DNA of 64,000 bases from DSXF01 sp964387495 (GCA_964387495.1 CAYLXB010000010.1:1-64000); one strand, 5' to 3'. Counted from the first letter of the stretch, positions 17,028 to 26,904 are shown. Translations and numbers: made by a program. Notes: generated from the letters alone by a model not told the origin.

Positions 17028-17821
17028 TGGAACTCAATGCCATTATCACCGCCGGCGGCATCCCCCTGCCGGAAGACCCACTTTACGAATATGCCAATGG
17101 CGATTCCAAGGCCCTGCTCGATATCGGCGGCAAGCCGATGGTTCAATGGGTGCTCGACGCCCTCGGCGAAGCCAGGCAGGTCAAGAATATTGTCCTGGTT
17201 GGCCTTTCCGCCAAAAGCGGCCTGGCCTGCGCCAAACCCCTCTACTACATCGGCAACCAGGGCCGCATGCTCGATAACATCCGCGCCGGCGCTGCCAAAG
17301 TCCACGAACTTGACCCCAAAGCTGAACATACTCTCATCGTCTCCTCCGATATCCCCGCCATCAAATCCGAAATGGTGGATTGGGTCATCGAGACCAGCAT
17401 GCAGACCAATGATGATATCTACTACAATGTCATCCAGCGCGAGGTCATGGAAGCCCGCTTCCCCGGCTCCAAACGCACCTATACCCACCTGAAGGATATG
17501 GATGTCTGCGGCGGCGACCTCAACGTCGGGCGCATCAGCGCCATCCTCGATGAAGAGGGCCTGTGGACCCAGATCATCGCCAACCGCAAGTCCCCCCTCA
17601 AACAGGCCGCCATCATCGGCTTCGGCACCTTCTTCGGCCTGCTCACCCGCCAGATCAGCCTCGAGGATGCCGTCGAGCGCGTCACCCACCGCCTGGAAAT
17701 CACCGGCCGCGCCCTGATCTGCCCCTACGCCGAGATCGGCATGGATGTGGACAAACCCGTCCAGCTGGAACTCATGCGCAAAGAACTCAAACCCAAACGG
17801 AAGAAAAAGAAAACCGAATGA
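17027..17821 (+). CDS. Nucleotidyltransferase family protein (MobA/GT-A fold)
   Basis: 264 residues. The N-terminus NAIITAGGIPLPEDP corresponds to the nucleotide-binding loop of sugar or alcohol nucleotidyltransferases, followed by K-A-L-L-D-I-G-G-K-P-M and a VSSDIPAI segment in the position of the metal-binding acidic residue. A KRKKKK-type basic tail ends the protein. The enzyme should transfer a nucleotide from an NTP to a phosphorylated acceptor; the acceptor is unknown. Its start overlaps the previous stop by 1 nt (TGATG) and its end overlaps the PAP2 gene by 4 nt. Confidence 0.78.
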   Translation: MELNAIITAGGIPLPEDPLYEYANGDSKALLDIGGKPMVQWVLDALGEARQVKNIVLVGLSAKSGLACAKPLYYIGNQGRMLDNIRAGAAKVHELDPKAEHTLIVSSDIPAIKSEMVDWVIETSMQTNDDIYYNVIQREVMEARFPGSKRTYTHLKDMDVCGGDLNVGRISAILDEEGLWTQIIANRKSPLKQAAIIGFGTFFGLLTRQISLEDAVERVTHRLEITGRALICPYAEIGMDVDKPVQLELMRKELKPKRKKKKTE

Positions 17822-18378
17822 ACTGGGATGACATCCTCGAACTGGATGCCCGGCTGTCCGACCGTTTGCGTGTGGCCGAACGGCCGGGTCTTTTTCGGAC
17901 CCTGGCGGCCATATTGGCCCATTCGGGCGATTCCTGGTTCTGGGGCCTCGGGCTCGCTCTCACCTGGCTGGCGGGTGCCCCCTTTTGGAAACACTGGGCT
18001 TTGGTCGTTTTTGGCGGGATTGGAGGTCTGGCAGCGCTGGTGCTCATCATTAAATTCAGCGTCAAGCGCCGTCGCCCCGAAGGCGAATGGGGCCTGCTCT
18101 ACCGCAGCACCGACCCGCACTCCTTCCCCTCCGGCCACGCGGCGCGTGCCTTTCTGCTCGCTGTCCTGGCCATCGGCCTGGGCCCCGCCTGGCTTGCCCT
18201 CCTGCTCTGCCTCTGGGCGCCTCTCGTCTCCCTCGCCCGGGTTGCCATGGGGGTACACTATTTCTCCGATGTCCTCGCTGGGATGCTCCTGGGCATTCTG
18301 ATCGGCATCTTTGGCCTGCAGGTCTACGCTCCCCTGCTCGACTGGCTGCAGGCTCTGCTTAAGGTACCCCTATGGTGA
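17818..18378 (+). CDS. PAP2-family phosphatase, membrane protein
   Basis: 186 residues with about five membrane segments. The PAP2 active-site motifs are present: KFSVKRRRPEG (motif 1, K-x6-R-P), HSFPSGHAAR (motif 2, P-S-G-H) and S-L-A-R-V-A-M-G-V-H-Y-F-S-D-V (motif 3, S-R-x5-H-x3-D like). Such enzymes remove phosphate from lipid phosphates such as phosphatidic acid, undecaprenyl diphosphate or phosphatidylglycerol phosphate. The ATG overlaps the stop of the nucleotidyltransferase gene (ATGA). It ends 4 nt before the convergent SDR gene. Together with its partners it suggests a phospholipid head-group or carrier-lipid pathway. Confidence 0.88.
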   Translation: MNWDDILELDARLSDRLRVAERPGLFRTLAAILAHSGDSWFWGLGLALTWLAGAPFWKHWALVVFGGIGGLAALVLIIKFSVKRRRPEGEWGLLYRSTDPHSFPSGHAARAFLLAVLAIGLGPAWLALLLCLWAPLVSLARVAMGVHYFSDVLAGMLLGILIGIFGLQVYAPLLDWLQALLKVPLW

Positions 18379-18382
18379 GCAT

Positions 18383-19042
18383 TTAGTCCAGGTTCAGCAC
18401 CCGCCCGCCATCCCCCGCCTCGCACAACGACAGGACGGCTGCCACCGCTTCCCCGGCCTGCTGCTCCACCCCTGCCGCATCTGCCAGCCCCGTCCCCAAG
18501 GCGTGGACGCGGATCCCGTACGGTTCCAGTTCAGCGGCTGCCAAGCGCGTCAGCCCCACCAGCCCGAACTTGCTGGCCGCATATGCCGCCCGCCCCGGCC
18601 CGCTCCGCCCTGCCAGCGGCACCAGGTTGATGATCACCCCCCCGCCCTGCGTCCGCATCACCCGCCCCACAGATTGGATCAGCAGAAATGCCCCGGTCAG
18701 GTTCACGTCCAGCACGCGGTGCCAATCCCATTCATCCATCTCCAGCAGCGGTGTCACCGGCTCCACATTGGCACTGTTGACCAGGATATCGATCCGGCCC
18801 CAGGCATCCTGCACCGCGTTGACCAGCGCCTGCACGCCCACCTTCTTGGCCACATCCTCCACAAAAGCTTGCGCCAGCCCGCCCTGCGCCGTGATCCCCG
18901 CCACCACCGCCTCCACGTTGATCGGCGTCACGTCGTTGGCCGCTATTTTGGCCCCGCGCTCCGCAAATGCCCCCGCCAGCCGCTTTCCATTGCCCCTGCC
19001 GGCCCCGGTCACCAGCACCACCTTGCCCTCGAACACATCCAT
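18383..19042 (-). CDS. Short-chain dehydrogenase/reductase (SDR)
   Basis: 219 residues from ATG 19042, chosen because GAGGAG lies 6 nt upstream and the family-typical start (F-E-G-K-V-V-L-V-T-G-A-G) follows at once; an ATG at 19066 overlapping the upstream stop is an alternative. The Rossmann motif TGAGRGNGKR and the catalytic YAASKFG are clear, with NSANVEP in the NNAG position. It is a classical NAD(P)-dependent SDR of unknown substrate. The protein is short at the C-terminus for the family. It lies 20 nt downstream of the M23 peptidase gene and is probably co-transcribed. Confidence 0.85.
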   Translation of the reverse strand: MDVFEGKVVLVTGAGRGNGKRLAGAFAERGAKIAANDVTPINVEAVVAGITAQGGLAQAFVEDVAKKVGVQALVNAVQDAWGRIDILVNSANVEPVTPLLEMDEWDWHRVLDVNLTGAFLLIQSVGRVMRTQGGGVIINLVPLAGRSGPGRAAYAASKFGLVGLTRLAAAELEPYGIRVHALGTGLADAAGVEQQAGEAVAAVLSLCEAGDGGRVLNLD

Positions 19043-19062
19043 GTCTTGCTCCTCGTATCTGA

Positions 19063-19767
19063 TCATTGCCCGCTCACGCACACCGGGATCTGGTCCGGGT
19101 TTTCCACCCCGTTCAACGCCAGCCCCAGATAAGCCGAAGGCTCCAGCGTGTTGCGAATCTCCAACTCGTTCAGGAACAGGCCGCTGCCGTTATCCTTCAC
19201 AATCGAAAAATGCAGGTGCACCCCGGTTGGGTTGCCCGGCTCGCCCGAGTAGTTGCCCTGATATCCCAGCAGCGTCCCCGCATCCACCCACACCTCCGAT
19301 GTGCCCGGCGGGAATTCCGCCGCGATATACGATGTGCCGTTCCCGTCTGCCATGTGGGTGTAATACAGCCAGATCTGCCGCCCCGGCTGCAGCGGGTCAT
19401 CCGGCACCCGCACGATTACCGAGGACTTCCAATCCGGCAGGCGCCTCAAGTAACCCGGATAGGCTGCATAGACCGGCGTGACGCCCGACTCTGTTCCCGC
19501 GAAGATATCGATGCCCTGGTGGCGGTGCCCCGGCCGGAATGAATCATCCCACAGGAAGCCCGGCATGCCGGTGGTCGGAAAAATGAAGGGCGCATCCCCG
19601 CAGCGCATCCCTGCCTGGATGACCCATTCAGGGTGCTCCTGCGGATTGCGGATCCACTGCAGCATCTGGGCGCTGCGCCTGCCGATGCCGTGCATGCTGC
19701 GATAAATGATATAACCGCCGATGATTGCGCCGACGATCAACACTCCGAATATCAGCCGTTTTTTCAT
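19063..19767 (-). CDS. M23 (LytM-type) metallopeptidase, membrane-anchored
   Basis: 234 residues. An N-terminal membrane anchor (LIFGVLIVGAIIGGYIIY) is followed by an outer domain with HRHQGIDIFAG (H-x3-D zinc ligands) and, near the end, VHLHFSI (H-x-H). Members cut peptidoglycan cross-bridges during cell wall remodelling; degenerate members only activate other hydrolases. All three zinc-ligand motifs are intact here. The ATG has a TATAAT 7 nt upstream and no ribosome binding site, suggesting a leaderless mRNA. Confidence 0.85.
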   Translation of the reverse strand: MKKRLIFGVLIVGAIIGGYIIYRSMHGIGRRSAQMLQWIRNPQEHPEWVIQAGMRCGDAPFIFPTTGMPGFLWDDSFRPGHRHQGIDIFAGTESGVTPVYAAYPGYLRRLPDWKSSVIVRVPDDPLQPGRQIWLYYTHMADGNGTSYIAAEFPPGTSEVWVDAGTLLGYQGNYSGEPGNPTGVHLHFSIVKDNGSGLFLNELEIRNTLEPSAYLGLALNGVENPDQIPVCVSGQ

Positions 19768-19774
19768 GAGCCCG

Positions 19775-19780
19775 ATTATA
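19775..19780 (-). promoter_or_regulatory. -10 box (GG-TATAAT) of a probable leaderless promoter
   Basis: TATAAT on the - strand with exactly 7 nt (CGGGCTC) to the ATG at 19767, the same geometry as at 1882. No Shine-Dalgarno sequence lies between. Confidence 0.55.
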
Positions 19781-19899
19781 CCTTCTCACTGCCGGCCGTT
19801 TTTTCTTATACAAATATTATCTTGTTTCTTCACTTTTCTTACACCGATGGAATATCATAACGCCATACTGAAACTGAAATGGAAACAAGGAGAGACAAG

Positions 19900-20298
19900 A
19901 TGACCCTCTATATTCAACCTTACCCGTACCGTCATATGGCCCGCCGCCTCTACCAAGCCGCCGGCTGCACCCCTGACACAACCCGGACCCTGGCCGTCAA
20001 CATCCGCGAAGAGGATGACACTTATGTGCTCAGCGCCCTGGTCCCCGGCTTGAAGTCTGAAGACCTCAACATCCAGGTCATGGAAGATGTGGTGCGCATC
20101 GAAGGTGAATTCAAGCAGGATGAGCACGAATACATGATGAGCGAACTCCCCAGCGGCGCCTTCAGCCGTGCCCTGCGCCTGCCCGCGGCCCTGGATTCCG
20201 ACAAGGCCGAAGCGAAAATCAGCGACGGTGTCCTGACCCTGCGCCTGCCCAAGGCCGAGTCAGCCCTGCCGAAAAAGATCAAAGTCACCGTCAAATAA
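19900..20298 (+). CDS. Small heat shock protein, Hsp20/alpha-crystallin family
   Basis: 132 residues from ATG 19900 (AAGGAGAG 5 nt upstream; an ATG 21 nt earlier has no such site). The alpha-crystallin domain spans about 25-115 with DTYVLSALVPGLKSEDLNI, VRIEGEF, the conserved F-S-R-A-L-R-L-P and A-x-I-S-D-G-V-L-T-L-R-L-P-K. It is an ATP-independent chaperone that holds unfolding proteins. It is a single gene and is followed by a terminator hairpin. No CIRCE element was seen upstream. Confidence 0.93.
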   Translation: MTLYIQPYPYRHMARRLYQAAGCTPDTTRTLAVNIREEDDTYVLSALVPGLKSEDLNIQVMEDVVRIEGEFKQDEHEYMMSELPSGAFSRALRLPAALDSDKAEAKISDGVLTLRLPKAESALPKKIKVTVK

Positions 20299-20314
20299 GC
20301 GGATAAAACAAGAT

Positions 20315-20342
20315 TGCGCCGCAGGACATCCACTGCGGCGCA
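20315..20342 (+). terminator. Terminator hairpin after the Hsp20 gene
   Basis: Perfect 10-bp stem (TGCGCCGCAG at 20315-20324, CTGCGGCGCA at 20333-20342) with an 8-nt loop, 17 nt after the Hsp20 stop, followed by TTTC. Confidence 0.6.
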
Positions 20343-20365
20343 TTTCAACCAATCGAAAGCAGACG

Positions 20366-20399
20366 GAGTGTGGCGCACCCTGGCGGGAACGCCGCACTC
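20366..20399 (-). terminator. Hairpin after hutU
   Basis: GAGTGTGGCG (20366-20375) pairs with CGCCGCACTC (20390-20399) with one wobble. It begins 3 nt after the urocanase stop on the - strand. No strong T-run follows. Confidence 0.45.
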
Positions 20400-20402
20400 T
20401 GT

Positions 20403-22055
<1,653 letters not shown>

Positions 22056-22080
22056 GGATACTCCTTGTCAAAATGAAAAT

Positions 22081-22124
22081 AAACCCTCCCGGCAATTATA
22101 CGCCGGGAGGGTTTTGCATGGCAA
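22081..22124 (-). promoter_or_regulatory. hutU promoter embedded in a 13-bp inverted repeat
   Basis: AAACCCTCCCGGC (22081-22093) is exactly repeated in reverse complement at 22102-22114, around an 8-nt loop. On the - strand the loop contains TATAAT (22100-22095), and TTGCCA (22124-22119) lies 18 nt upstream, a near-consensus sigma-70 promoter for hutU. The repeat could be an operator, or the intrinsic terminator of the Rrf2 gene (TTTATTTTC follows on the - strand), or both. Confidence 0.65.
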
Positions 22125-22144
22125 TGATTGAACATCACATCGCA

Positions 22145-22561
22145 CTAAGCAGGCGCCTTGCTTTTGCTCAACAGCTCCGAAAAGTTCGTCCCTCTTAAGC
22201 GGGCAACTAATTCGTACTGTGCGTCACACCAGACCGGCTTGAGCGGACAATCATCATCGAAGGTACAGGTGCTGTTTTCCCCGGCGCATTCATTCAGCTG
22301 GATTGGACCATCGATTGCTTCGACGACCTCCAGCAGGGTGATTTCTTTTGGATCGCGCGCCAGGGTTACCCCCCCGCGTGCACCGCGTGACGTATGCAGC
22401 AAGCCGGCAATGGATAACTGGGAAATGATCTTGGCAAGGAATGATGGCGGAATACTTTGTTCCTCTGCCACCTGGCTGGTGGCAGCGCGCTGGTTGGGAC
22501 CAAGTTTCGCAAGGTATAACACAGCCCGAACAGCATAATCGGCCTGGCGGGTGATCTGCAT
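22145..22561 (-). CDS. Rrf2-family transcriptional regulator with cysteine cluster
   Basis: 138 residues. The N-terminal winged helix begins MQITRQADYAVRAVLYLA and includes A-T-S-Q-V-A-E-E-Q-S-I-P-P-S-F-L-A-K-I and SRGARGGVTLAR, the DNA-contact wing. The loop about residues 92-112 contains four cysteines in the pattern C...C-T-F-D-D-D-C-P-L-K-P-V-W-C. Rrf2 regulators (IscR, NsrR, RsrR) bind a 2Fe-2S or 4Fe-4S cluster there and sense iron-sulfur status, nitric oxide or redox. GGAGAGGA precedes the ATG. An inverted repeat overlaps its promoter region. Its target could include hutU, which lies just downstream. Confidence 0.9.
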   Translation of the reverse strand: MQITRQADYAVRAVLYLAKLGPNQRAATSQVAEEQSIPPSFLAKIISQLSIAGLLHTSRGARGGVTLARDPKEITLLEVVEAIDGPIQLNECAGENSTCTFDDDCPLKPVWCDAQYELVARLRGTNFSELLSKSKAPA

Positions 22562-22584
22562 GGTGTCCTCTCCGTCAAAACAGG

Positions 22585-22610
22585 TAAGAATTATCTTTTT
22601 AGTATTCTTA
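22585..22610. promoter_or_regulatory. Inverted repeat TAAGAAT-N12-ATTCTTA upstream of the Rrf2 gene
   Basis: Perfect 7-bp arms (22585-22591 and 22604-22610) in an AT-rich stretch that also contains GATAAT (- strand, 22595-22590), a plausible -10. The size and place fit an Rrf2 dimer operator for self-repression. Confidence 0.5.
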
Positions 22611-22704
22611 TTTTATTGTAAGTGCAGGGGAGTCACAAGTGATGGGTGTCACAGGCGAAATATGACCTTTTACTCCGGTTTTATCCATATACTCTTCCAT
22701 GGAA

Positions 22705-22743
22705 ATGCCCGGCAAATCCCGCAGAATAGGGATTGCCGGGCAT
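22705..22743 (-). terminator. Long hairpin after the toast-rack-like lipoprotein gene
   Basis: ATGCCCGGCAA plus ATCCC pairs with GGGAT plus TGCCGGGCAT with a one-base bulge; 8-nt loop. It starts about 20 nt downstream of the stop at 22763 on the - strand. Only TTTCC follows, so termination strength is uncertain. Confidence 0.5.
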
Positions 22744-22762
22744 CTGTCTGTCCAGGTACAAG

Positions 22763-23614
22763 TTAATCCGTCACCGTCAGGTTCCCCGCGCCCATTTCCA
22801 CGATGATCGTGAGCATCGGGCCGGATCCGGGTTTGACGTACAGACCCCCCTTCTTCTCCCAGCCTGGTGCGCTGACATTCAGCAGGCCGCCTTCGATGGT
22901 CAGCTTTGCCTGGATGCCTTCCGGGATGACCAGGGTAACATTACTCAAGCCGGAATCGATGGTGGCAGTGACATCCCGCTTGAGTTCGCCGGAGAAATCC
23001 AGCGTGTAGTTCCCGGCGCCGCTGTTGAAGATCAAGGTGCGGCAGTTTGCATTGGCCAATCCTTCCAGGGAAACATCCGATGCGCCGGTATCGTATCGCA
23101 GGATCTCCATTTCAGCCATATTGGGCGTCGAAAACTTCAAGTCCACTTCAGACGCTCCGTCCGAAATATCCAGGCCGGTTAAAGCCAGGCCGCCAAACTC
23201 ATATTCAGCCTTATAGGCGCCTGCCTCGATGACCAGGTCCATCGGCTCAGGACCAACCTGTAAATCCCACTCATTCTTCATATCGTCGAAATTGGGGATG
23301 CCGGTGAAAGTGTATTCACCGGTTTGCAGGGTAATGTCTGTACCATCCGTGGAAATTTCCGGTTTGAGATCGGCGACATTATAAACGGCAGTACCAGATA
23401 CGAGGTCCGGCCCGGATCCGGGGTTGATATCGAGTTCTCCCGCGCCAAATTTCAGCGTCAGGTTAAGCGGCTCCTCCGTTTCCGGTTTGGAAATCTTGAT
23501 CTGCTCGGTCACTTCATCGCCAACGCGTCCTTTTACCGGGATGTCCACGCGCAAGCCGCAGGCACTGGCTGTCAACGCCAGGGCAAGGGCCAGGATCAAA
23601 AAACGACGAAACAT
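22763..23614 (-). CDS. Lipoprotein with beta-solenoid (DUF4097/toast-rack-like) domain
   Basis: 283 residues from ATG 23614, chosen for GGAGG 5 nt upstream; an in-frame GTG-type start 12 nt earlier is not supported. Signal peptide: RRFLILALALALTASAC, with a lipobox cysteine. The mature part has repeated short beta strands such as L-T-L-K-F-G-A-G-E-L, L-V-I-E-A-G-A-Y-K-A and G-A-G-N-Y-T-L-D-F-S, resembling the toast-rack and DUF4097 folds common in outer-face lipoproteins. The C-terminus ends I-I-V-E-M-G-A-G-N-L-T-V. Its function is unknown; such domains often work in envelope stress or adhesion. Confidence 0.75.
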   Translation of the reverse strand: MFRRFLILALALALTASACGLRVDIPVKGRVGDEVTEQIKISKPETEEPLNLTLKFGAGELDINPGSGPDLVSGTAVYNVADLKPEISTDGTDITLQTGEYTFTGIPNFDDMKNEWDLQVGPEPMDLVIEAGAYKAEYEFGGLALTGLDISDGASEVDLKFSTPNMAEMEILRYDTGASDVSLEGLANANCRTLIFNSGAGNYTLDFSGELKRDVTATIDSGLSNVTLVIPEGIQAKLTIEGGLLNVSAPGWEKKGGLYVKPGSGPMLTIIVEMGAGNLTVTD

Positions 23615-23772
23615 TGTTACCTCCAATCAGGATATGCAAGAGAATATACGCATTCCGGGAGGGGAAAGTTTCAGAAGCCCCTGGATTGGCACCATGCACA
23701 TCCCATTGTCCGCCAGGGATCAGCCACCAGGAATTGGAAATGCCCCAGTTTGCACGCCCAGGATGGGCAGGT

Positions 23773-25185
23773 TCAGGCTACTTTGCGGCCTTTGAGCGGC
23801 TCCCGCTGGACACCCAGGGCTGCCTCCAGGGCCTGGTGAAGAGATCTGGCCTCAACGATTTCGATATCCACCGGCCAGGGTTCCCCTTTGCGCAGGCGCT
23901 TGGGGACAATGGCCGTCTTGAAGCCCAGTTTGGCGGCCTCGCGCAGGCGCACGGGCATCTGGCCCGGCATGCGCAGTTCGCCGGCCAGGCCGATCTCGCC
24001 AATCAGGACAGTATCAGCGCGCACAGGCAGATCGCGCATGGAAGATGTGATCGAGGCGGCTATGGCCAGATCCGCGGCGGGTTCTTCGATTTTCAGCCCC
24101 CCCACCACATTGACAAATACGTCGGCTTCGGCGAGTCTCAACCCAATCCGGCGGGTCAGCACAGCCGACAGCATCAAGAGCCGGTTATAGTCCACACCGT
24201 TGGGTGTACGCCGGGCATTGCCAAACTGCGCCGGGCTGGTAAGACCCTGTACTTCCACCAACAGGGGACGGGTGCCTTCCATCGTGACCGCGACCGCTGA
24301 ACCCGCGGCATTGACCATGCGTTCGGCCAGGAACGCTTCCGAGGGGTTGGTCACTTCGATCAGGCCGCGCTCGACCATCTCGAAAACGCCCACCTCGGCG
24401 GTGGCGCCAAAACGATTCTTGACAGAACGCAGCAGGCGGTAAGTTTGGAACCGGTCGCCTTCCAGGTAAAGCACCGTATCCACTATGTGCTCGAGAATAC
24501 GTGGTCCGGCAATCGTCCCTTCCTTGGTGACATGCCCGATCACGAACACCGTTGGGCCGGATGACTTGGCCAGTTCGCGCAGGCGGTTGGCCGATTCGCG
24601 CACCTGCGAGACCGAACCGGCTGCAGAGTCCAGGTCTGGCAGATAGATGGTCTGGATCGAATCCACGACCAGCATTTCCGGTTTGAGCGCAGCAACATGA
24701 TCGAGGATGGCATCCAAATTTGTTTCGGTCACCAGGAACAGGCTGTCCGGCAGGGTCGCTTCTTTTCCCGCCAGGCGGACAGCCCGCATTTTGACCTGCC
24801 GCTCTGATTCTTCGCCTGACACATAAAGTACCTTGAGCCGGCTGCCCATCTCCATGGCCAGCTGCATCATGAGCGTGGACTTGCCAATACCGGGATCGCC
24901 CCCCACCAACACGATGGAGCCGGGAACAATCCCGCCGCCCAGTACGCGCGCGAATTCCCCGATGGGAACAGGAACACGCTCTTCAGCCTCGGCACTGACG
25001 TCGCCAAGCCAGCGCGGGGCTGACCGCCCGCTCAGGCCGCGGCCCGTGGTCTTCCCCGGCGGTTCATCACTGACCAGTTCCTCGACCATGGAGTTGAATG
25101 AGCCGCACTGCGGGCAGCGTCCCATGTAGGCTGCTGAGACACGCCCGCATTGTTGGCAGACATAACGAGACTGGGATTTGGACAT
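23773..25185 (-). CDS. radA: DNA repair protein RadA (Sms)
   Basis: 470 residues. It has the four-cysteine zinc finger at the N-terminus (C10, C13, C24, C27), a Walker A GGDPGIGKST near residue 98, the RadA-specific KNRFG near residue 256, and a Lon-like C-terminal domain (GGLKIEEPAADLAIAASI). RadA is a hexameric helicase-like ATPase that promotes branch migration in recombination repair. A gene for EamA-type transport lies downstream in the chromosome but upstream in transcription, with an 82-nt gap. Confidence 0.96.
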   Translation of the reverse strand: MSKSQSRYVCQQCGRVSAAYMGRCPQCGSFNSMVEELVSDEPPGKTTGRGLSGRSAPRWLGDVSAEAEERVPVPIGEFARVLGGGIVPGSIVLVGGDPGIGKSTLMMQLAMEMGSRLKVLYVSGEESERQVKMRAVRLAGKEATLPDSLFLVTETNLDAILDHVAALKPEMLVVDSIQTIYLPDLDSAAGSVSQVRESANRLRELAKSSGPTVFVIGHVTKEGTIAGPRILEHIVDTVLYLEGDRFQTYRLLRSVKNRFGATAEVGVFEMVERGLIEVTNPSEAFLAERMVNAAGSAVAVTMEGTRPLLVEVQGLTSPAQFGNARRTPNGVDYNRLLMLSAVLTRRIGLRLAEADVFVNVVGGLKIEEPAADLAIAASITSSMRDLPVRADTVLIGEIGLAGELRMPGQMPVRLREAAKLGFKTAIVPKRLRKGEPWPVDIEIVEARSLHQALEAALGVQREPLKGRKVA

Positions 25186-25267
25186 GGGTGGCTTCTTTCT
25201 CTAATCAAGACAACCAGAATTTCCGGGTTACAGTATAACAGAAATTATGTTCTGTGTCTTCGATGTT

Positions 25268-26176
25268 TTACCCCAACCCTACCAGCACCAACCCAATAAA
25301 GATCGTGGCCACGCCAACGAACTTGGGCACAGGGTGCGGCTCCTTTAGTACCAACATACCCAGGATTGCCCCCAGCGGGATGCTCAACTGCCGGAAGGCA
25401 ACCACATAACTCACATTGGTGACGAAACCCATGGCAAACAACACCAACAAATAGCCGATATAAATGCCGACCCCAACCAATAATGCCCGCAGGAGCCCGG
25501 TCTTATCCATATGCCGCCATTCCTGGCGTTCGGCCCGCAACGCCAGTACCACGAACAACATCCACACAGAGGTGCTGACCCCTTCAAAAAAGGCATAGGT
25601 CAGGGTGATGGCCAATCCGGCGCCCATCTGGCCGGCCGATTGGCGCAGTACCTGCAAGGCCTGGCTATCGATGATCGAGTAGCCGGTAGTGCCCAAGGCT
25701 GCAATCAACGCCAGCAGGCTGGTCAGGTTGAAATAGTTTTTCAGCCTGAAATCGGAGAACGAGCGCATCGGCAAGACAAAACTCCCCGCCAGGATCAAAA
25801 GGATACCCCCTACAGCCTGGAGACTGAGAGCCTTGCCAAGACCGAGAAGAGCGGTCAACACGGCAACCAGTACAACCGGCGAGGAACGTGCCAGCGGGTA
25901 AGCAATGGATAGATCCCCGTTCCGGTAGGCGCCTGTCAGTCCAGCAAAATAAACCGCCTGGCACACGCCCGTGCTGACAAGGTACAACCAGACCACGGGC
26001 GAATAAAAAACCAGCGCATCCCAATAAATGATCAAAACGGGGATCATCAGCAACAGACCCAGGATGTTGGCTGCCAGCATGAACGCAATCGATGGCTGTT
26101 TACGCTTGCCCAGCAGGTTCCAGCCGGCATGAGTGGCAGCAGAGACGATCAGCAGAAGAACAGCAGTCAGGGTCAT
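25268..26176 (-). CDS. EamA/DMT superfamily transporter, 10 TM
   Basis: 302 residues with about ten hydrophobic segments in two similar halves, as in EamA permeases. The N-terminus (AATHAGWNLLGKRK) and VRSSPVV-like pattern IAYPLARSSPVVLVA in the first half, and SYVVAFRQLSIPLGAILGMLVLKEP in the second, are family typical. Such proteins export or import small metabolites; the substrate is not evident. GTAGGAG lies 6 nt before the ATG. A TATAAT at 26200-26205 gives a standard leader. Confidence 0.87.
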   Translation of the reverse strand: MTLTAVLLLIVSAATHAGWNLLGKRKQPSIAFMLAANILGLLLMIPVLIIYWDALVFYSPVVWLYLVSTGVCQAVYFAGLTGAYRNGDLSIAYPLARSSPVVLVAVLTALLGLGKALSLQAVGGILLILAGSFVLPMRSFSDFRLKNYFNLTSLLALIAALGTTGYSIIDSQALQVLRQSAGQMGAGLAITLTYAFFEGVSTSVWMLFVVLALRAERQEWRHMDKTGLLRALLVGVGIYIGYLLVLFAMGFVTNVSYVVAFRQLSIPLGAILGMLVLKEPHPVPKFVGVATIFIGLVLVGLG

Positions 26177-26199
26177 TCAAACTCCTACCTCAGCCAGCA

Positions 26200-26205
26200 A
26201 TTATA
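26200..26205 (-). promoter_or_regulatory. -10 box (GG-TATAAT) of the EamA transporter gene
   Basis: TATAAT 23 nt before the ATG at 26176, leaving room for a normal leader with GGAG. Confidence 0.5.
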
Positions 26206-26271
26206 CCTTGCGGCCCTTGACTCTCTTCCGGCCGGAGGGTGTAAGATATGCATCGAGAGGAGATATCAGGC

Positions 26272-26847
26272 ATGAACACCTTTGATGTCATCGCAGCACG
26301 CCGGAGCATCCGCAAGTTCAAGAGCGATCCCATTCCAGAAGAGCAGTTGCGCTCCATCCTGAAAGCAGGCATCCTGGCGCCCTCGGGCAAGAATCTGCAG
26401 CCGTGGAAATTTGTCGTTGTCCAAGGCGAAAACCGTATCGAAATGGTACGCCTGATGCGCCAGGGAATCGCGAGCAGGAAGGCCGGGGGTATGAATACCG
26501 GCAGCAGTGAATGGACTGTGCGAGTGATGGAGCAGGCTCCGGTGACAGTATTCGTCTTCAACCCGCACGGCCTTCATCCCTGGCAGGAACATAGCATCGA
26601 TCAGAATTTCGACGACCTGGTAAATGTCCAATCGGTCGGAGCAGCCATCCAGAACATGCTGCTGGCCGCGCAGGAACTTGGCTTGGGGTCACTATGGATC
26701 TGCGATGTATTCTACGCTGAGGAGGAACTGCTCCCCTGGCTGGGTGAGGACTGCCAGATGGTCGCAGCCGTATCGCTGGGTTACCCGGCGGAAAGCCCGT
26801 CTTCCCGGCCGCGCAAGCCGTTGGAGGAAGTCACACGCTGGATTTGA
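26272..26847 (+). CDS. Nitroreductase family flavoprotein
   Basis: 191 residues from ATG 26272 (AGGAG upstream; an in-frame ATG 24 nt earlier overlaps that site). It shows the family pattern AARRSIRKFKSDPIPEEQL, ILAPSGKNLQPWKFVVV with FMN-contact residues, VGAAIQNMLLAAQELGLGS and VAAVSLGYPAESP near the C-terminus. These FMN enzymes reduce nitro groups, quinones or enones with NAD(P)H; some are dehalogenases or dehydrogenases. It stands alone, between genes of opposite direction. Confidence 0.9.
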   Translation: MNTFDVIAARRSIRKFKSDPIPEEQLRSILKAGILAPSGKNLQPWKFVVVQGENRIEMVRLMRQGIASRKAGGMNTGSSEWTVRVMEQAPVTVFVFNPHGLHPWQEHSIDQNFDDLVNVQSVGAAIQNMLLAAQELGLGSLWICDVFYAEEELLPWLGEDCQMVAAVSLGYPAESPSSRPRKPLEEVTRWI

Positions 26848-26904
26848 AAGCACCAGGCGGCAGGAAGGTTCCCGCCGCCTGGTTGTTCTTCCAGGAAGGT
26901 ATGC

